Assembly (NCBI RefSeq): GCF_900142765.1
Contig: NZ_FRCB01000002.1
Location: 186,001-250,000 of the forward strand
DNA: 64,000 nt
Direction: 5' to 3'
Origin: Roseovarius litoreus
GTDB lineage: Bacteria; Pseudomonadota; Alphaproteobacteria; Rhodobacterales; Rhodobacteraceae
The position numbers and the translations under genes are program-made. Every line of letters begins with the position of its first letter. Position 1 is the first letter of the stretch. This document shows, in pieces, positions 18,170 to 26,025 of this stretch. Below the pieces are notes generated by a model. The model searched no databases. It saw only the letters and a program-made list of their open reading frames with translations, and had not been told where the DNA came from.

Positions 18170-19369
18170 ATGACGCTGTCCCCTTATCCTGTTGTGCGCC
18201 TGAAACCCAAGGCGCAGGCCGCCCGTGCCGTGAGGCACGGATTTCCCTGGATCTATGACAATGAGCTGGTGACCGACCGGCGCAGCCGGTCGCTGGCGCC
18301 GGGCACGATCGCGGTGCTGGAGGATGCCGAGCGCACGCCGATCGCGCTGGTCGCGGTGAATCCCGGCTCGCGGATCATGGCGCGGGTGCTGGATCGCGAC
18401 AGTCGCGCCCGGATCGACGAGGGCTGGCTGCGCGCGCGGCTGGTGCGGGCGCTGGCCTTGCGCGAGCGGCTTTATGATGCGCCGTTCTACCGGCTGGTCC
18501 ATGCCGAAGCGGATGGTCTGCCGGGGGTGGTGATCGACCGATTCGGCGATATCGCGGTGATCCAGCCCAATGCGGCATGGGCGGAGGTGCATCTGCCGGC
18601 GCTGGTGGCGGCGCTGAGCGAGGTGACCGGCGTCAGCACCGTTCTGAAGAATGCGGGCGGACGGGCGAGGGGGCTTGAGGGCCTCGACGATGTGAGCCGG
18701 GTCGAGATCGGCACGGCGCCCGGTGCGCCGGTGGCGGTGCCGATGAACGGGGCGCTCTACATGGCCGATCTGGAGGGCGGGCAGAAAACCGGTCTGTTCT
18801 TCGATCAGCGTCCGAACCATGCCTTTGCCGCGGGGTTGAGCCGGGGGGCGAAGGTGCTCGATGTGTTTTCGCATGTGGGGGGCTTTGCGCTCGCGGCGCT
18901 TGCAGGCGGGGCGGCCCGCGCGCTGGCGGTCGATGGCTCGGCCCCGGCGCTGACGCTGGCGGAAGAGGGCGCGCGCCGGAGCGGGCTTGAGGCGCGGTTT
19001 GCCACGCGCCGGGGCGATGCGTTCGATGTGCTGGCGGCCCTGGCCGAGGAGGGCGCGCGATTTGACGTGGTGATCTGCGATCCGCCCGCTTTCGCGCCGT
19101 CGAAAAAGGCATTGGAGGCGGGATTGCGCGCCTATGAGCGCGTCGCGCGGATGGCGGCGGTGCTGGTCGAAGAGGGCGGGTTCCTGGGGCTGTGCTCATG
19201 CTCGCACGCGGCCGATCTGGGCAAGTTCCGGGGGGCTTGCGTGCGCGGCATCGGGCGGGCGGGACGCGAGGGGCAGCTTGTGCATACCGGATTTGCGGGG
19301 CCGGATCATCCGCTGCATCCGCAACTGGCGGAATCGGGCTACCTCAAGGCGTTGTTCTTCCGGCTGTGA
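18170..19369 (+). CDS. Class I SAM-dependent rRNA methyltransferase, RlmI-like
   Basis: The 399-residue protein has a PUA-like N-terminus (VVRLKPKAQAARAVRHG), a central EEHE-type domain, and a Rossmann methyltransferase: KTGLFFDQRPNH, VLDVFSHVGGFALAA for the SAM site, and CDPPAFAPSK near residue 300. RlmI methylates C5 of a 23S rRNA cytosine; the C-terminal CSCSHA holds the usual catalytic cysteines. The exact target base is inferred from the family. Its TGA overlaps the start of the PIN gene (TGATG). Confidence 0.88.
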   Translation: MTLSPYPVVRLKPKAQAARAVRHGFPWIYDNELVTDRRSRSLAPGTIAVLEDAERTPIALVAVNPGSRIMARVLDRDSRARIDEGWLRARLVRALALRERLYDAPFYRLVHAEADGLPGVVIDRFGDIAVIQPNAAWAEVHLPALVAALSEVTGVSTVLKNAGGRARGLEGLDDVSRVEIGTAPGAPVAVPMNGALYMADLEGGQKTGLFFDQRPNHAFAAGLSRGAKVLDVFSHVGGFALAALAGGAARALAVDGSAPALTLAEEGARRSGLEARFATRRGDAFDVLAALAEEGARFDVVICDPPAFAPSKKALEAGLRAYERVARMAAVLVEEGGFLGLCSCSHAADLGKFRGACVRGIGRAGREGQLVHTGFAGPDHPLHPQLAESGYLKALFFRL

Positions 19370-19914
19370 TGAAGGTCGTACTGGATACCTGCGTGATCTA
19401 TCCCACGGTGATGCGCCAGATGCTTCTGGGGGTCGCGGCGCGGGGTGTTTACACGCCGCTCTGGTCCGGGCGGATCGTTGGCGAATGGCTGCGCGCGGCG
19501 GAAAAACTCGGGGTCCAAGGGGCAGAACAGGCGCGCGCCGAGGCGGCGATGCTGGCAGCGAGCTGGCCCGAGGCCGAAGTCAGCTATCCGATGTCACTGG
19601 AGGCGCGGCTCTGGCTGCCGGATGCGGCGGATATTCATGTTCTGGCGGCGGCGGTTGCGGGATCGGCGGATGTGATCGTGACGCTGAACGTCAAGGATTT
19701 TCCGCGCAACGTGCTGGCCGACGAGGGCATCAGCCGCGCCGATCCGGACAGTTTCCTGCACGGCATCTGGCAGGCGCAACCCGATCTGGTGCAGGCGGTG
19801 GCCGATGAGGTTCTGGCCGAGGCCAACCGGCTCTCGGGCAGGACATGGGAGATGCGCGCGCTGCTGAAAAAAGCGCGCCTGCCGCGTTTGGCGAAAGCGG
19901 TTGCGGCGGGCTGA
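19369..19914 (+). CDS. PIN domain-containing protein
   Basis: The 181-residue protein has the PIN nuclease fold. VVLDTCVIYP gives the first acidic residue Asp6, GEWLRAAEK a second acidic site, and DAADIHVLAAAV and LNVKDFP the remaining ones. Many PIN proteins are VapC-type toxins that cut tRNA or rRNA, but no antitoxin-like gene lies next to it. The start overlaps the RlmI-like stop by one base, so the two are probably co-translated. A pair of palindromes begins right after its TGA. Confidence 0.83.
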   Translation: MKVVLDTCVIYPTVMRQMLLGVAARGVYTPLWSGRIVGEWLRAAEKLGVQGAEQARAEAAMLAASWPEAEVSYPMSLEARLWLPDAADIHVLAAAVAGSADVIVTLNVKDFPRNVLADEGISRADPDSFLHGIWQAQPDLVQAVADEVLAEANRLSGRTWEMRALLKKARLPRLAKAVAAG

Positions 19915-19970
19915 GATTTTTCTGCGAAAAATCTGGGTTTTGGGGTGGGGGGATTTTTCTGCGAAAAATC
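19915..19970. repeat. Twin palindromes after the PIN gene
   Basis: The 19-mer GATTTTTCTGCGAAAAATC occurs twice, at 19915-19933 and 19952-19970, separated by 18 bp of G/T-rich DNA. Each forms an 8-bp stem with a 3-nt loop. The first begins at the base after the stop codon. They may end transcription from both sides, or belong to a dispersed palindrome family. Confidence 0.85.
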
Positions 19971-19995
19971 CAAGACAGGCGTGGGATGTATATGC

Positions 19996-20685
19996 TCAGC
20001 CCTCGATCGCCCATTTCGCTTCGAGTTTTTCGATCGCCGTGATGCGCTCTTCGGTCTTGGGGTGGCTCATCAGCCATGCGGGCACCGCACCGGCGCGGGC
20101 TTCGGTCAGAGCTTCGAGCTTGCGAAACAGCGATTTCTGCGCTTCGGTGCCGATCTGGGCCTTGGTGAGCAGGGCGGCGGCATAGGCGTCGGCCTCGTAT
20201 TCATCGCCGCGCGAGAGGCGCGCGGCCAGAAGCGTGGTCAGCCCGTTGGCGATCCAGATGCCGATTCCGGGCAGAAACTTCGACAAGATCATCGCCATCG
20301 CCGTGCGCAGGGCGTTCTGCCCCGAAAAGTCGATCATCCGGCGACGCGTATGGCCAAGCGCCACATGGCCCAGCTCATGCGCGATGACCGAGGCAAGCTC
20401 TTCGGCGCTGACCTCGCCATTCTGGAACTTGCGATAGAAGCCGCGGGTGATGAAGATGCGCCCGTCAGGGGCGGCGAGGCCATTGACCGGGTCGATTTCA
20501 TAGATATGCACACGAATGCGCGGCACATCGAGGGCGTTGGCCAGCCTGTCGGTCATCTGCTTGAGGCGCGGATCGGCCAGTTCCGTCGAGCGCGCGTCAA
20601 GTTCACGCCGGGTGCGCCAGACCGAGAACCGGTACATGACGACCGCGTAGAGAATGGCCAGCAGGATGGGCGTGAAACGGATCAT
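19996..20685 (-). CDS. M48-family membrane metallopeptidase
   Basis: The 229-residue zinc protease has one N-terminal span (about 5-19), then the HELGH motif at 103-107 and a downstream glutamate in RGDEYEADAYA that completes the zinc site. It resembles HtpX and other M48 proteases that cleave membrane or misfolded proteins. The frame extends 63 codons upstream, but the membrane span begins at MIRFTPILL, so 20685 is the start. The radical SAM gene is 73 bp upstream in the same direction. Confidence 0.9.
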   Translation of the reverse strand: MIRFTPILLAILYAVVMYRFSVWRTRRELDARSTELADPRLKQMTDRLANALDVPRIRVHIYEIDPVNGLAAPDGRIFITRGFYRKFQNGEVSAEELASVIAHELGHVALGHTRRRMIDFSGQNALRTAMAMILSKFLPGIGIWIANGLTTLLAARLSRGDEYEADAYAAALLTKAQIGTEAQKSLFRKLEALTEARAGAVPAWLMSHPKTEERITAIEKLEAKWAIEG

Positions 20686-20758
20686 GGTGCCTATATGGGG
20701 CGGTATGCCGGGAGCGGCAAGATGGCCTGTCCACGGCAGATGCCATATGATGGCGCGA

Positions 20759-21712
20759 TCACCCCGAACAGCTGGCGCCGCCCAAGACGCAGAACTTGGC
20801 GCAATGCGGATGGTTGAGTGCCACGTCGCGTTCGGCCTCGGCCAGGGTGGCGCCCAGCTCGAATTCGGGCGCATAGGGCAGAAGCGTGCAGGCCAGCACC
20901 GCGGGTTTTGCTGCCCCCCGCCGCTTGACCACCATGCGCGAGGAGGCGCACATCACGCTGTCGGGTGTTTTGCCGAGGATATCCCAGCAGGCGGTGGTGA
21001 TTTCGGGCACTTCGACGCTGTCGTCCATTTCGGGGAAAAGCACGGTCTGGCCGGGGTCATGGGCGTCGATATCGAAGCCATGCGTCTTGTAAAGCGCGGC
21101 GTAGCCCGCGCGCGAGGCCGCGTCGGTTTCGCCCCAGACGGTGCGGCCCGCGACCGCCATGCGAATGCCCGCATCGCGCAGCCAGCACATGCCCTCGATG
21201 GTGCGCTTGAACGCGTCTTTTCCGCGTTCTTCGTCGTGACGCTCCTGGGACCAGTGATCGACCGAAATGCGCAATGTGAGCGTGTCGCGCCATGTCTTGG
21301 CCAGATCCAGCAGTCCGGCCTTGACGCTTTTGCGCATCATCGGGCGCATGGCGTTGGTGAGGATCAGCACCTCGTAGCCGCGTTCGAGGCACGCGCGGGT
21401 CATCGAGATCATCTCGGGGTTCATGAATGGCTCGCCGCCGGTGAAGCCGATTTCCCGGATCGGCCAGCCGCGTTCGGCGATCTGGTCGAGGTAGTCGATC
21501 ACCTCGTCGGCGGTGATATAGACCAGCCGGTCATTGGTGGGAGAGCTTTCGATGTAACAATTGGCGCAAGTGATGTTGCACAGCGTGCCGGTGTTGAACC
21601 AGAGCGTTTCAGGATGGGACAGCGGCACCGTCGCCCGTGGTTGCCCGTCCGCGGTGCGCGCGGGGTCCTGAAACTTGCCGGAATTGGCCTGCGGGAGACT
21701 GACGTCCATCAT
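20759..21712 (-). CDS. Radical SAM protein of unknown function
   Basis: The 317-residue protein has CNITCANC with Cys45, Cys49 and Cys52 forming the CX3CX2C iron-sulfur site, GFTGGEP for SAM binding, and a cysteine-rich C-terminus (ACTLLPYAP, then HCAKFCVLGGASC). The tail suggests a second cluster or a SPASM-like region. The reaction and substrate are not evident, since no peptide or cofactor gene lies nearby. It faces zwf, with about 185 bp between them that hold the candidate zwf promoter. Confidence 0.88.
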   Translation of the reverse strand: MMDVSLPQANSGKFQDPARTADGQPRATVPLSHPETLWFNTGTLCNITCANCYIESSPTNDRLVYITADEVIDYLDQIAERGWPIREIGFTGGEPFMNPEMISMTRACLERGYEVLILTNAMRPMMRKSVKAGLLDLAKTWRDTLTLRISVDHWSQERHDEERGKDAFKRTIEGMCWLRDAGIRMAVAGRTVWGETDAASRAGYAALYKTHGFDIDAHDPGQTVLFPEMDDSVEVPEITTACWDILGKTPDSVMCASSRMVVKRRGAAKPAVLACTLLPYAPEFELGATLAEAERDVALNHPHCAKFCVLGGASCSG

Positions 21713-21795
21713 GTATTCGATCCGTTACCTTTGGTGCTCATGGTGCTAACCCAGTGTGGCGACGAAAGAAACCGGGCGCACCCGCTTTGACGCCA

Positions 21796-21823
21796 TTGTG
21801 AACGCGGGTGTGCGTGGTAGACT
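21796..21823 (+). promoter_or_regulatory. Candidate sigma-70-type promoter of zwf
   Basis: TTGTGA and TAGACT are separated by 16 bp, a reasonable -35/-10 pair. The predicted start of transcription would be near 21830, upstream of the candidate operator at 21852-21865. It is read from the sequence alone. Confidence 0.4.
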
Positions 21824-21851
21824 TCAACCGGTTCGGGAGTTAAACGGTGCC

Positions 21852-21865
21852 TGTTAACGCTAACA
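21852..21865. promoter_or_regulatory. Candidate LacI-type operator upstream of zwf
   Basis: TGTTAACGCTAACA is an imperfect palindrome with a central CG, the pattern bound by many LacI-family repressors. It lies 33 bp before the zwf start and just after the candidate promoter, where a repressor could block transcription. No LacI-family gene is in the window. Confidence 0.5.
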
Positions 21866-21897
21866 TCGACTGGCCGCACAGCGGCAGGAGGGGTCCA

Positions 21898-23352
21898 ATG
21901 GTATCGCGCGTCATCCCGGTCGATCCGTTCGATCTTGTGGTCTTCGGCGGCACGGGCGATCTGGCACGGCGCAAGATCCTGCCGGCGCTGTTCCGCAGGT
22001 TTCAGGCCGGGCAGATGGGCGAAAGCTCGAGGGTGATCGGGGCGGCACGCTCGGATATGGACGCGGAGGCCTATCGCGGTTTCGTGCGCGCGGCGATCGA
22101 GGAGTTCGACCCGCAGGCGGCCAGTGACAGCGCCGCGCTGGAGGAGTTTCTGGGGCGGCTGAGCTATGTTGCGCTGGATGCCAAGGGCACGGCGGGCTGG
22201 GACAAGCTGGCGGGCGAGGTGAGCGCCGGGCGCATCCGGGCGTTCTATTTCTCGGTCGGGCCGGGCCTGTTCGGTGATCTGGCCCAGAGGCTGCATGATT
22301 ACGGCATGGCCGATCACGACAGCCGGATCGTGGTGGAAAAGCCCTTTGGCCGCGATTTGGCCAGTGCGCGGGCGTTGAACCGGGGTCTGGCGCAGCATTT
22401 CCAAGAGCATCAGATTTACCGCATCGATCATTATCTGGGCAAGGAAACGGTTCAGAACCTGATGGCGGTGCGCTTTGGCAACATGCTGTTCGAGCCATTG
22501 TGGAACAGCCAGTATGTCGATCACATCCAGATCACCGTGGCCGAAAGCGTGGGTGTCGGCGGGCGCGGCGATTACTATGACCGCGCCGGTGCGATGCGCG
22601 ACATGATGCAAAATCACCTGATGCAGCTCTTGTGCCTGATCGCGATGGAGCCGCCCGCCAAGTTCGACCCGGACGCGGTGCGCGACGAGAAGCTGAAAGT
22701 GATCCGCGCGCTGGATCCGGTGGCGCCGGACAATGTGGTGCGCGGCCAGTATCAGGCCGAGGGCGACAAGCCCGATTACTGCACCCAGGTCGAGAATCCC
22801 GACAGCCGGACGGAAAGTTTCGTGGCGCTCAAGGCGCATATCTCGAACTGGCGATGGGCGGGCACGCCGTTCTATCTGCGCACGGGCAAGCGCCTGAAGG
22901 ACCGCGCCAGCGAGATCGCGGTGGTCTTCAAGGAGGCGCCGCATTCGATTTTCGGCGCCGGGGCCGGGCGGCATCGCAATATCCTGACGATCAAGCTGCA
23001 GCCCAATGAGGGGATCGAGTTGGGCGTGACCATCAAGGAGCCGGGACCGGGGGGCATGCGTCTGATCGATGTGCCGCTGGACATGACCTTTGCCGAGGCG
23101 CTCGGGCCTGACAGCGCCGATTTCCCCGATGCCTATGAGCGGTTGATCATGGATGTGATCCGCGGCAACCAGACGCTGTTCATGCGCGGCGATGAGGTCG
23201 AGGCGGCCTGGGCCTGGACCGATCCGATCATCGAAGGCTGGGAGGAGCGGGGCGAGGCACCGCAGCCCTATGCTTCGGGAAGTGCGGGGCCGGATGATTC
23301 GCTGATGCTGATGCATCGCGACGGGCGCCGCTGGAGGGAGATAAAGCCATGA
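21898..23352 (+). CDS. zwf: Glucose-6-phosphate 1-dehydrogenase
   Basis: Zwf oxidises glucose-6-phosphate to 6-phosphogluconolactone with NADP and feeds the Entner-Doudoroff and pentose phosphate routes. The 484-residue protein has GGTGDLARRK (17-26) for NADP binding and the active-site signature RIDHYLGKE. A GTG start 17 codons upstream is possible, but the ATG at 21898 follows CAGGAGGGG at good distance and fits the family. The TGA overlaps the ATG of pgl. Confidence 0.96.
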   Translation: MVSRVIPVDPFDLVVFGGTGDLARRKILPALFRRFQAGQMGESSRVIGAARSDMDAEAYRGFVRAAIEEFDPQAASDSAALEEFLGRLSYVALDAKGTAGWDKLAGEVSAGRIRAFYFSVGPGLFGDLAQRLHDYGMADHDSRIVVEKPFGRDLASARALNRGLAQHFQEHQIYRIDHYLGKETVQNLMAVRFGNMLFEPLWNSQYVDHIQITVAESVGVGGRGDYYDRAGAMRDMMQNHLMQLLCLIAMEPPAKFDPDAVRDEKLKVIRALDPVAPDNVVRGQYQAEGDKPDYCTQVENPDSRTESFVALKAHISNWRWAGTPFYLRTGKRLKDRASEIAVVFKEAPHSIFGAGAGRHRNILTIKLQPNEGIELGVTIKEPGPGGMRLIDVPLDMTFAEALGPDSADFPDAYERLIMDVIRGNQTLFMRGDEVEAAWAWTDPIIEGWEERGEAPQPYASGSAGPDDSLMLMHRDGRRWREIKP

Positions 23353-24020
23353 TATTTCAGGACTATGCCGATCAGGAGATGCTGGCGATCGACGTGGCCA
23401 ACCGGCTGGCGGGGGATTTGACCGCGACGCTGGAGCATGAGGAGCGGGCGCTTTTCGTGGTGCCGGGCGGCACGACGCCGGGGCCGATTTTCGATGCGCT
23501 TTGTGATGTGCGGCTGGACTGGAGCCGGGTGGATGTGATGCTGAGCGACGAGCGGTGGGTGCCTGAGGTGCATGTGCGCTCGAACACCCGTCTGATCCGC
23601 GAGCGTCTGTTGGTGGGGCGCGCGGCCGAGGCGCGTTTCCTGCCGCTTTACGCCAAGGCCGACACGCCCGAAGAGGTGCTGGCGGAACTGGAGGCCAATA
23701 TCGTCCCGCGGCTGCCGATCTCGGTGCTGTTGTTGGGGATGGGCGACGATATGCACACCGCCTCGCTTTTTCCGGGGGCGGACAATCTGGAGGCGGCGCT
23801 GGCCCATGATGCGCCGGTTCTGGTGGCGATGCGCGCGCCGGGCCTGCCGGAGCCGAGGGTGAGCCTTTCGGCACGTGTGCTGGATGGGGCGCTGAGCAAG
23901 CATTTGGTCATCACCGGCAATGCCAAGCGCACGGCGCTGGACCGGGCGCAAAGTAGCACGGCGCTGCAGGCGCCGGTGCGCGCGGTGCTCGAGGATATGG
24001 TGGTGCATTGGGCCGCATGA
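23349..24020 (+). CDS. pgl: 6-phosphogluconolactonase
   Basis: Pgl hydrolyses the lactone made by Zwf to 6-phosphogluconate. The 223-residue protein is of the DevB type, with VVPGGTTP near the start, SDERWVP, and GMGDDMHTASLFPG, which are the substrate-site motifs. It overlaps zwf by four bases and is 13 bp from pgi, so the three are one operon. Confidence 0.95.
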   Translation: MIFQDYADQEMLAIDVANRLAGDLTATLEHEERALFVVPGGTTPGPIFDALCDVRLDWSRVDVMLSDERWVPEVHVRSNTRLIRERLLVGRAAEARFLPLYAKADTPEEVLAELEANIVPRLPISVLLLGMGDDMHTASLFPGADNLEAALAHDAPVLVAMRAPGLPEPRVSLSARVLDGALSKHLVITGNAKRTALDRAQSSTALQAPVRAVLEDMVVHWAA

Positions 24021-24033
24021 GGGGTGAGAGGGC

Positions 24034-25644
24034 ATGTATGACAGGCTGAAGGCATTGGCCGAGGCGCTGAACGCGCAGGATATCGTCACGCTCTTTGCCC
24101 AAGATGAGGGACGGGCAAGCGCGTTTTCGGTGCGCCATGACGGGATGTTGCTGGATTATTCCAAGACGCGGATCACCGATGCGGTGCGCGCGGGCCTGAT
24201 CGATCTGGCGGAGACGCGGCAGGTGGCGGCGCGGCGGGACGCGATGTTTGCGGGGCAGGCGATCAACGAAACCGAAGGCCGCGCCGTGCTGCACACTGCC
24301 CTGCGCAATCTGGAGGCGAGGCCGGTTCTGGTCGAGGGGCGCGACGTGATGCCGGAGGTCCTGGAAACGCTCGCGCGGATGGAGCGTTTTGCCGAGGATC
24401 TGCGCGCGGGTCGCATCAAGGGGCAGGGCGGGGCGATCACCGATGTGGTCAATATCGGGATCGGCGGCTCGCATCTGGGACCTGACATGGCGACACGGGC
24501 GCTGGCGCCCTATCACGACGGGCCGCGCTGTCATTTCGTGTCCAATGTCGATGGTGCCGATATTCATGATGTGCTGTCCCGGCTCGATCCGGGCAGGACG
24601 CTTGTGATCGTGGCCTCGAAAACCTTCACCACCATCGAGACGATGACCAATGCACGCACCGCCCGCGACTGGATGGCGGGTGCGGTGGACGCGCCGGCAG
24701 AGCAGTTCGTCGCTGTCTCGAGCGCGCTGGATCGCACGGCGGAATTCGGCATCGCGCCCGAGCGGGTCTTTGGCTTTGCCGATTGGGTCGGCGGGCGCTA
24801 TTCGCTCTGGGGGCCGATCGGTTTGCCGCTCATGATCGCGGTAGGTCCTGCAGATTTTCGGGCATTCCTAAGCGGGGGTGCCGATATGGACGCGCATTTC
24901 TGCAAATCTCCGATGTCTGAAAACATGCCGGTCATGCTGGCGCTGACGGGGGTGTGGCATCATCAGGTCTGCGGCTATCCGACCCGCGCGGTGTTGCCCT
25001 ATGATCAGCGTCTGGCGCGGTTGCCGGCCTATCTGCAACAGCTCGAGATGGAGTCGAACGGCAAGCGCGTCACGATGGCGGGCGACGATCTGCAGGGACC
25101 ATGCGGCCCGATCGTCTGGGGAGAGCCGGGGACCAACGGGCAACACGCGTTCTATCAGCTGATCCATCAGGGCACGCAGGTGGTGCCGTGCGAGTTCATG
25201 GTTGCCGCAACCGGGCACGAGCCTGAGCTTGCGCATCATCACCGCCTTCTGGTGGCCAATTGCCTGGCGCAGTCCGAGGCGCTGATGGTGGGCCGATCGC
25301 TGGAGCAGGCCCGCGAGATGATTGCCGCAGCGGGCCTGACAGACGATGCGCTGGAGCGGCAGGCGCGGCACCGGGTATTTCCGGGCAACCGGCCCTCGAC
25401 CACCTTGATCTATGACCGGCTGACGCCGCGGCGTCTGGGGCAGATCATCGCGCTTTACGAGCATCGGGTCTTTGTCGAAGGGGTGATCCTGGGGATCAAC
25501 TCGTTCGATCAATGGGGGGTCGAACTGGGCAAGGTGCTGGCGGGAGAGTTGGAGCCGATCCTGACCGGCGAGGCCTCCGCCGAGGAAAAGGACGGATCGA
25601 CCCGCGCGCTGGTGGCGTTCGTGCGCGGCTGCGCCGAAGGGTAA
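24034..25644 (+). CDS. pgi: Glucose-6-phosphate isomerase
   Basis: Pgi interconverts glucose-6-phosphate and fructose-6-phosphate. The 536-residue protein has GIGGSHLGP in the first half and the family signature [20 protein letters not shown] near the C-terminus, which carries the active-site residues. It is the third gene after zwf and pgl; this trio links sugar entry to the Entner-Doudoroff route, and the other pathway genes (edd, eda) are not in the window. Its stop is followed by a hairpin-rich region. Confidence 0.96.
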   Translation: MYDRLKALAEALNAQDIVTLFAQDEGRASAFSVRHDGMLLDYSKTRITDAVRAGLIDLAETRQVAARRDAMFAGQAINETEGRAVLHTALRNLEARPVLVEGRDVMPEVLETLARMERFAEDLRAGRIKGQGGAITDVVNIGIGGSHLGPDMATRALAPYHDGPRCHFVSNVDGADIHDVLSRLDPGRTLVIVASKTFTTIETMTNARTARDWMAGAVDAPAEQFVAVSSALDRTAEFGIAPERVFGFADWVGGRYSLWGPIGLPLMIAVGPADFRAFLSGGADMDAHFCKSPMSENMPVMLALTGVWHHQVCGYPTRAVLPYDQRLARLPAYLQQLEMESNGKRVTMAGDDLQGPCGPIVWGEPGTNGQHAFYQLIHQGTQVVPCEFMVAATGHEPELAHHHRLLVANCLAQSEALMVGRSLEQAREMIAAAGLTDDALERQARHRVFPGNRPSTTLIYDRLTPRRLGQIIALYEHRVFVEGVILGINSFDQWGVELGKVLAGELEPILTGEASAEEKDGSTRALVAFVRGCAEG

Positions 25645-26025
25645 CGCCCGGCCCGCCAGGGGACGTCCCTCAACGACGAAAGCCGCCGGAACGCAGCGGG
25701 CCGGGCTATCCCGGGCGCAGATCAATTGCGCCTCCGGACACCGGACAGGCCAGGGATTCGATGAGGCGTGCGAAATGCGCCGCTCAGAGCGACAGCCCGG
25801 GTTCCGGCAGGGACAGGCGCAGACACGCAAGGGCCGCCGGTTTGGTTTCACCTCGGCGTGATTTTTTCGTGACAGCCGAGATCGCCGAGACCGCCCCCGA
25901 CGGGGCGGAGGGCGCGGGGTTGGGGGAGGTTTCCAAATCTGACGGTAATGCGGCCAAGGCTGCCTCATTTTTTCCGTTTAGATGTGGTTTTGTCCCGCTA
26001 CGTAATCTTGTGTTGAGGCAGTCCC
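25645..26025. other. Hairpin-rich intergenic region between pgi and the fused spermidine synthase-like gene
   Basis: This 381-bp gap has no open gene. The first 100 bp pack several stems: GCCCGGCCCGC (25646-25656) with GCGGGCCGGGC (25696-25706), an 11-bp perfect pair enclosing a smaller GGGACGTCCC palindrome; GGCGCA with TGCGCC (25714-25732); and TCCGG with CCGGA (25733-25745). The rest is less structured. The region could be a terminator cluster for pgi or a structured RNA; it matches no riboswitch class I recognise. Confidence 0.55.

Noticed and set aside
19369-19914. VapBC-type toxin-antitoxin module
   Set aside because: Only the PIN gene is present. The gene before it is a methyltransferase and no small DNA-binding antitoxin frame is adjacent.
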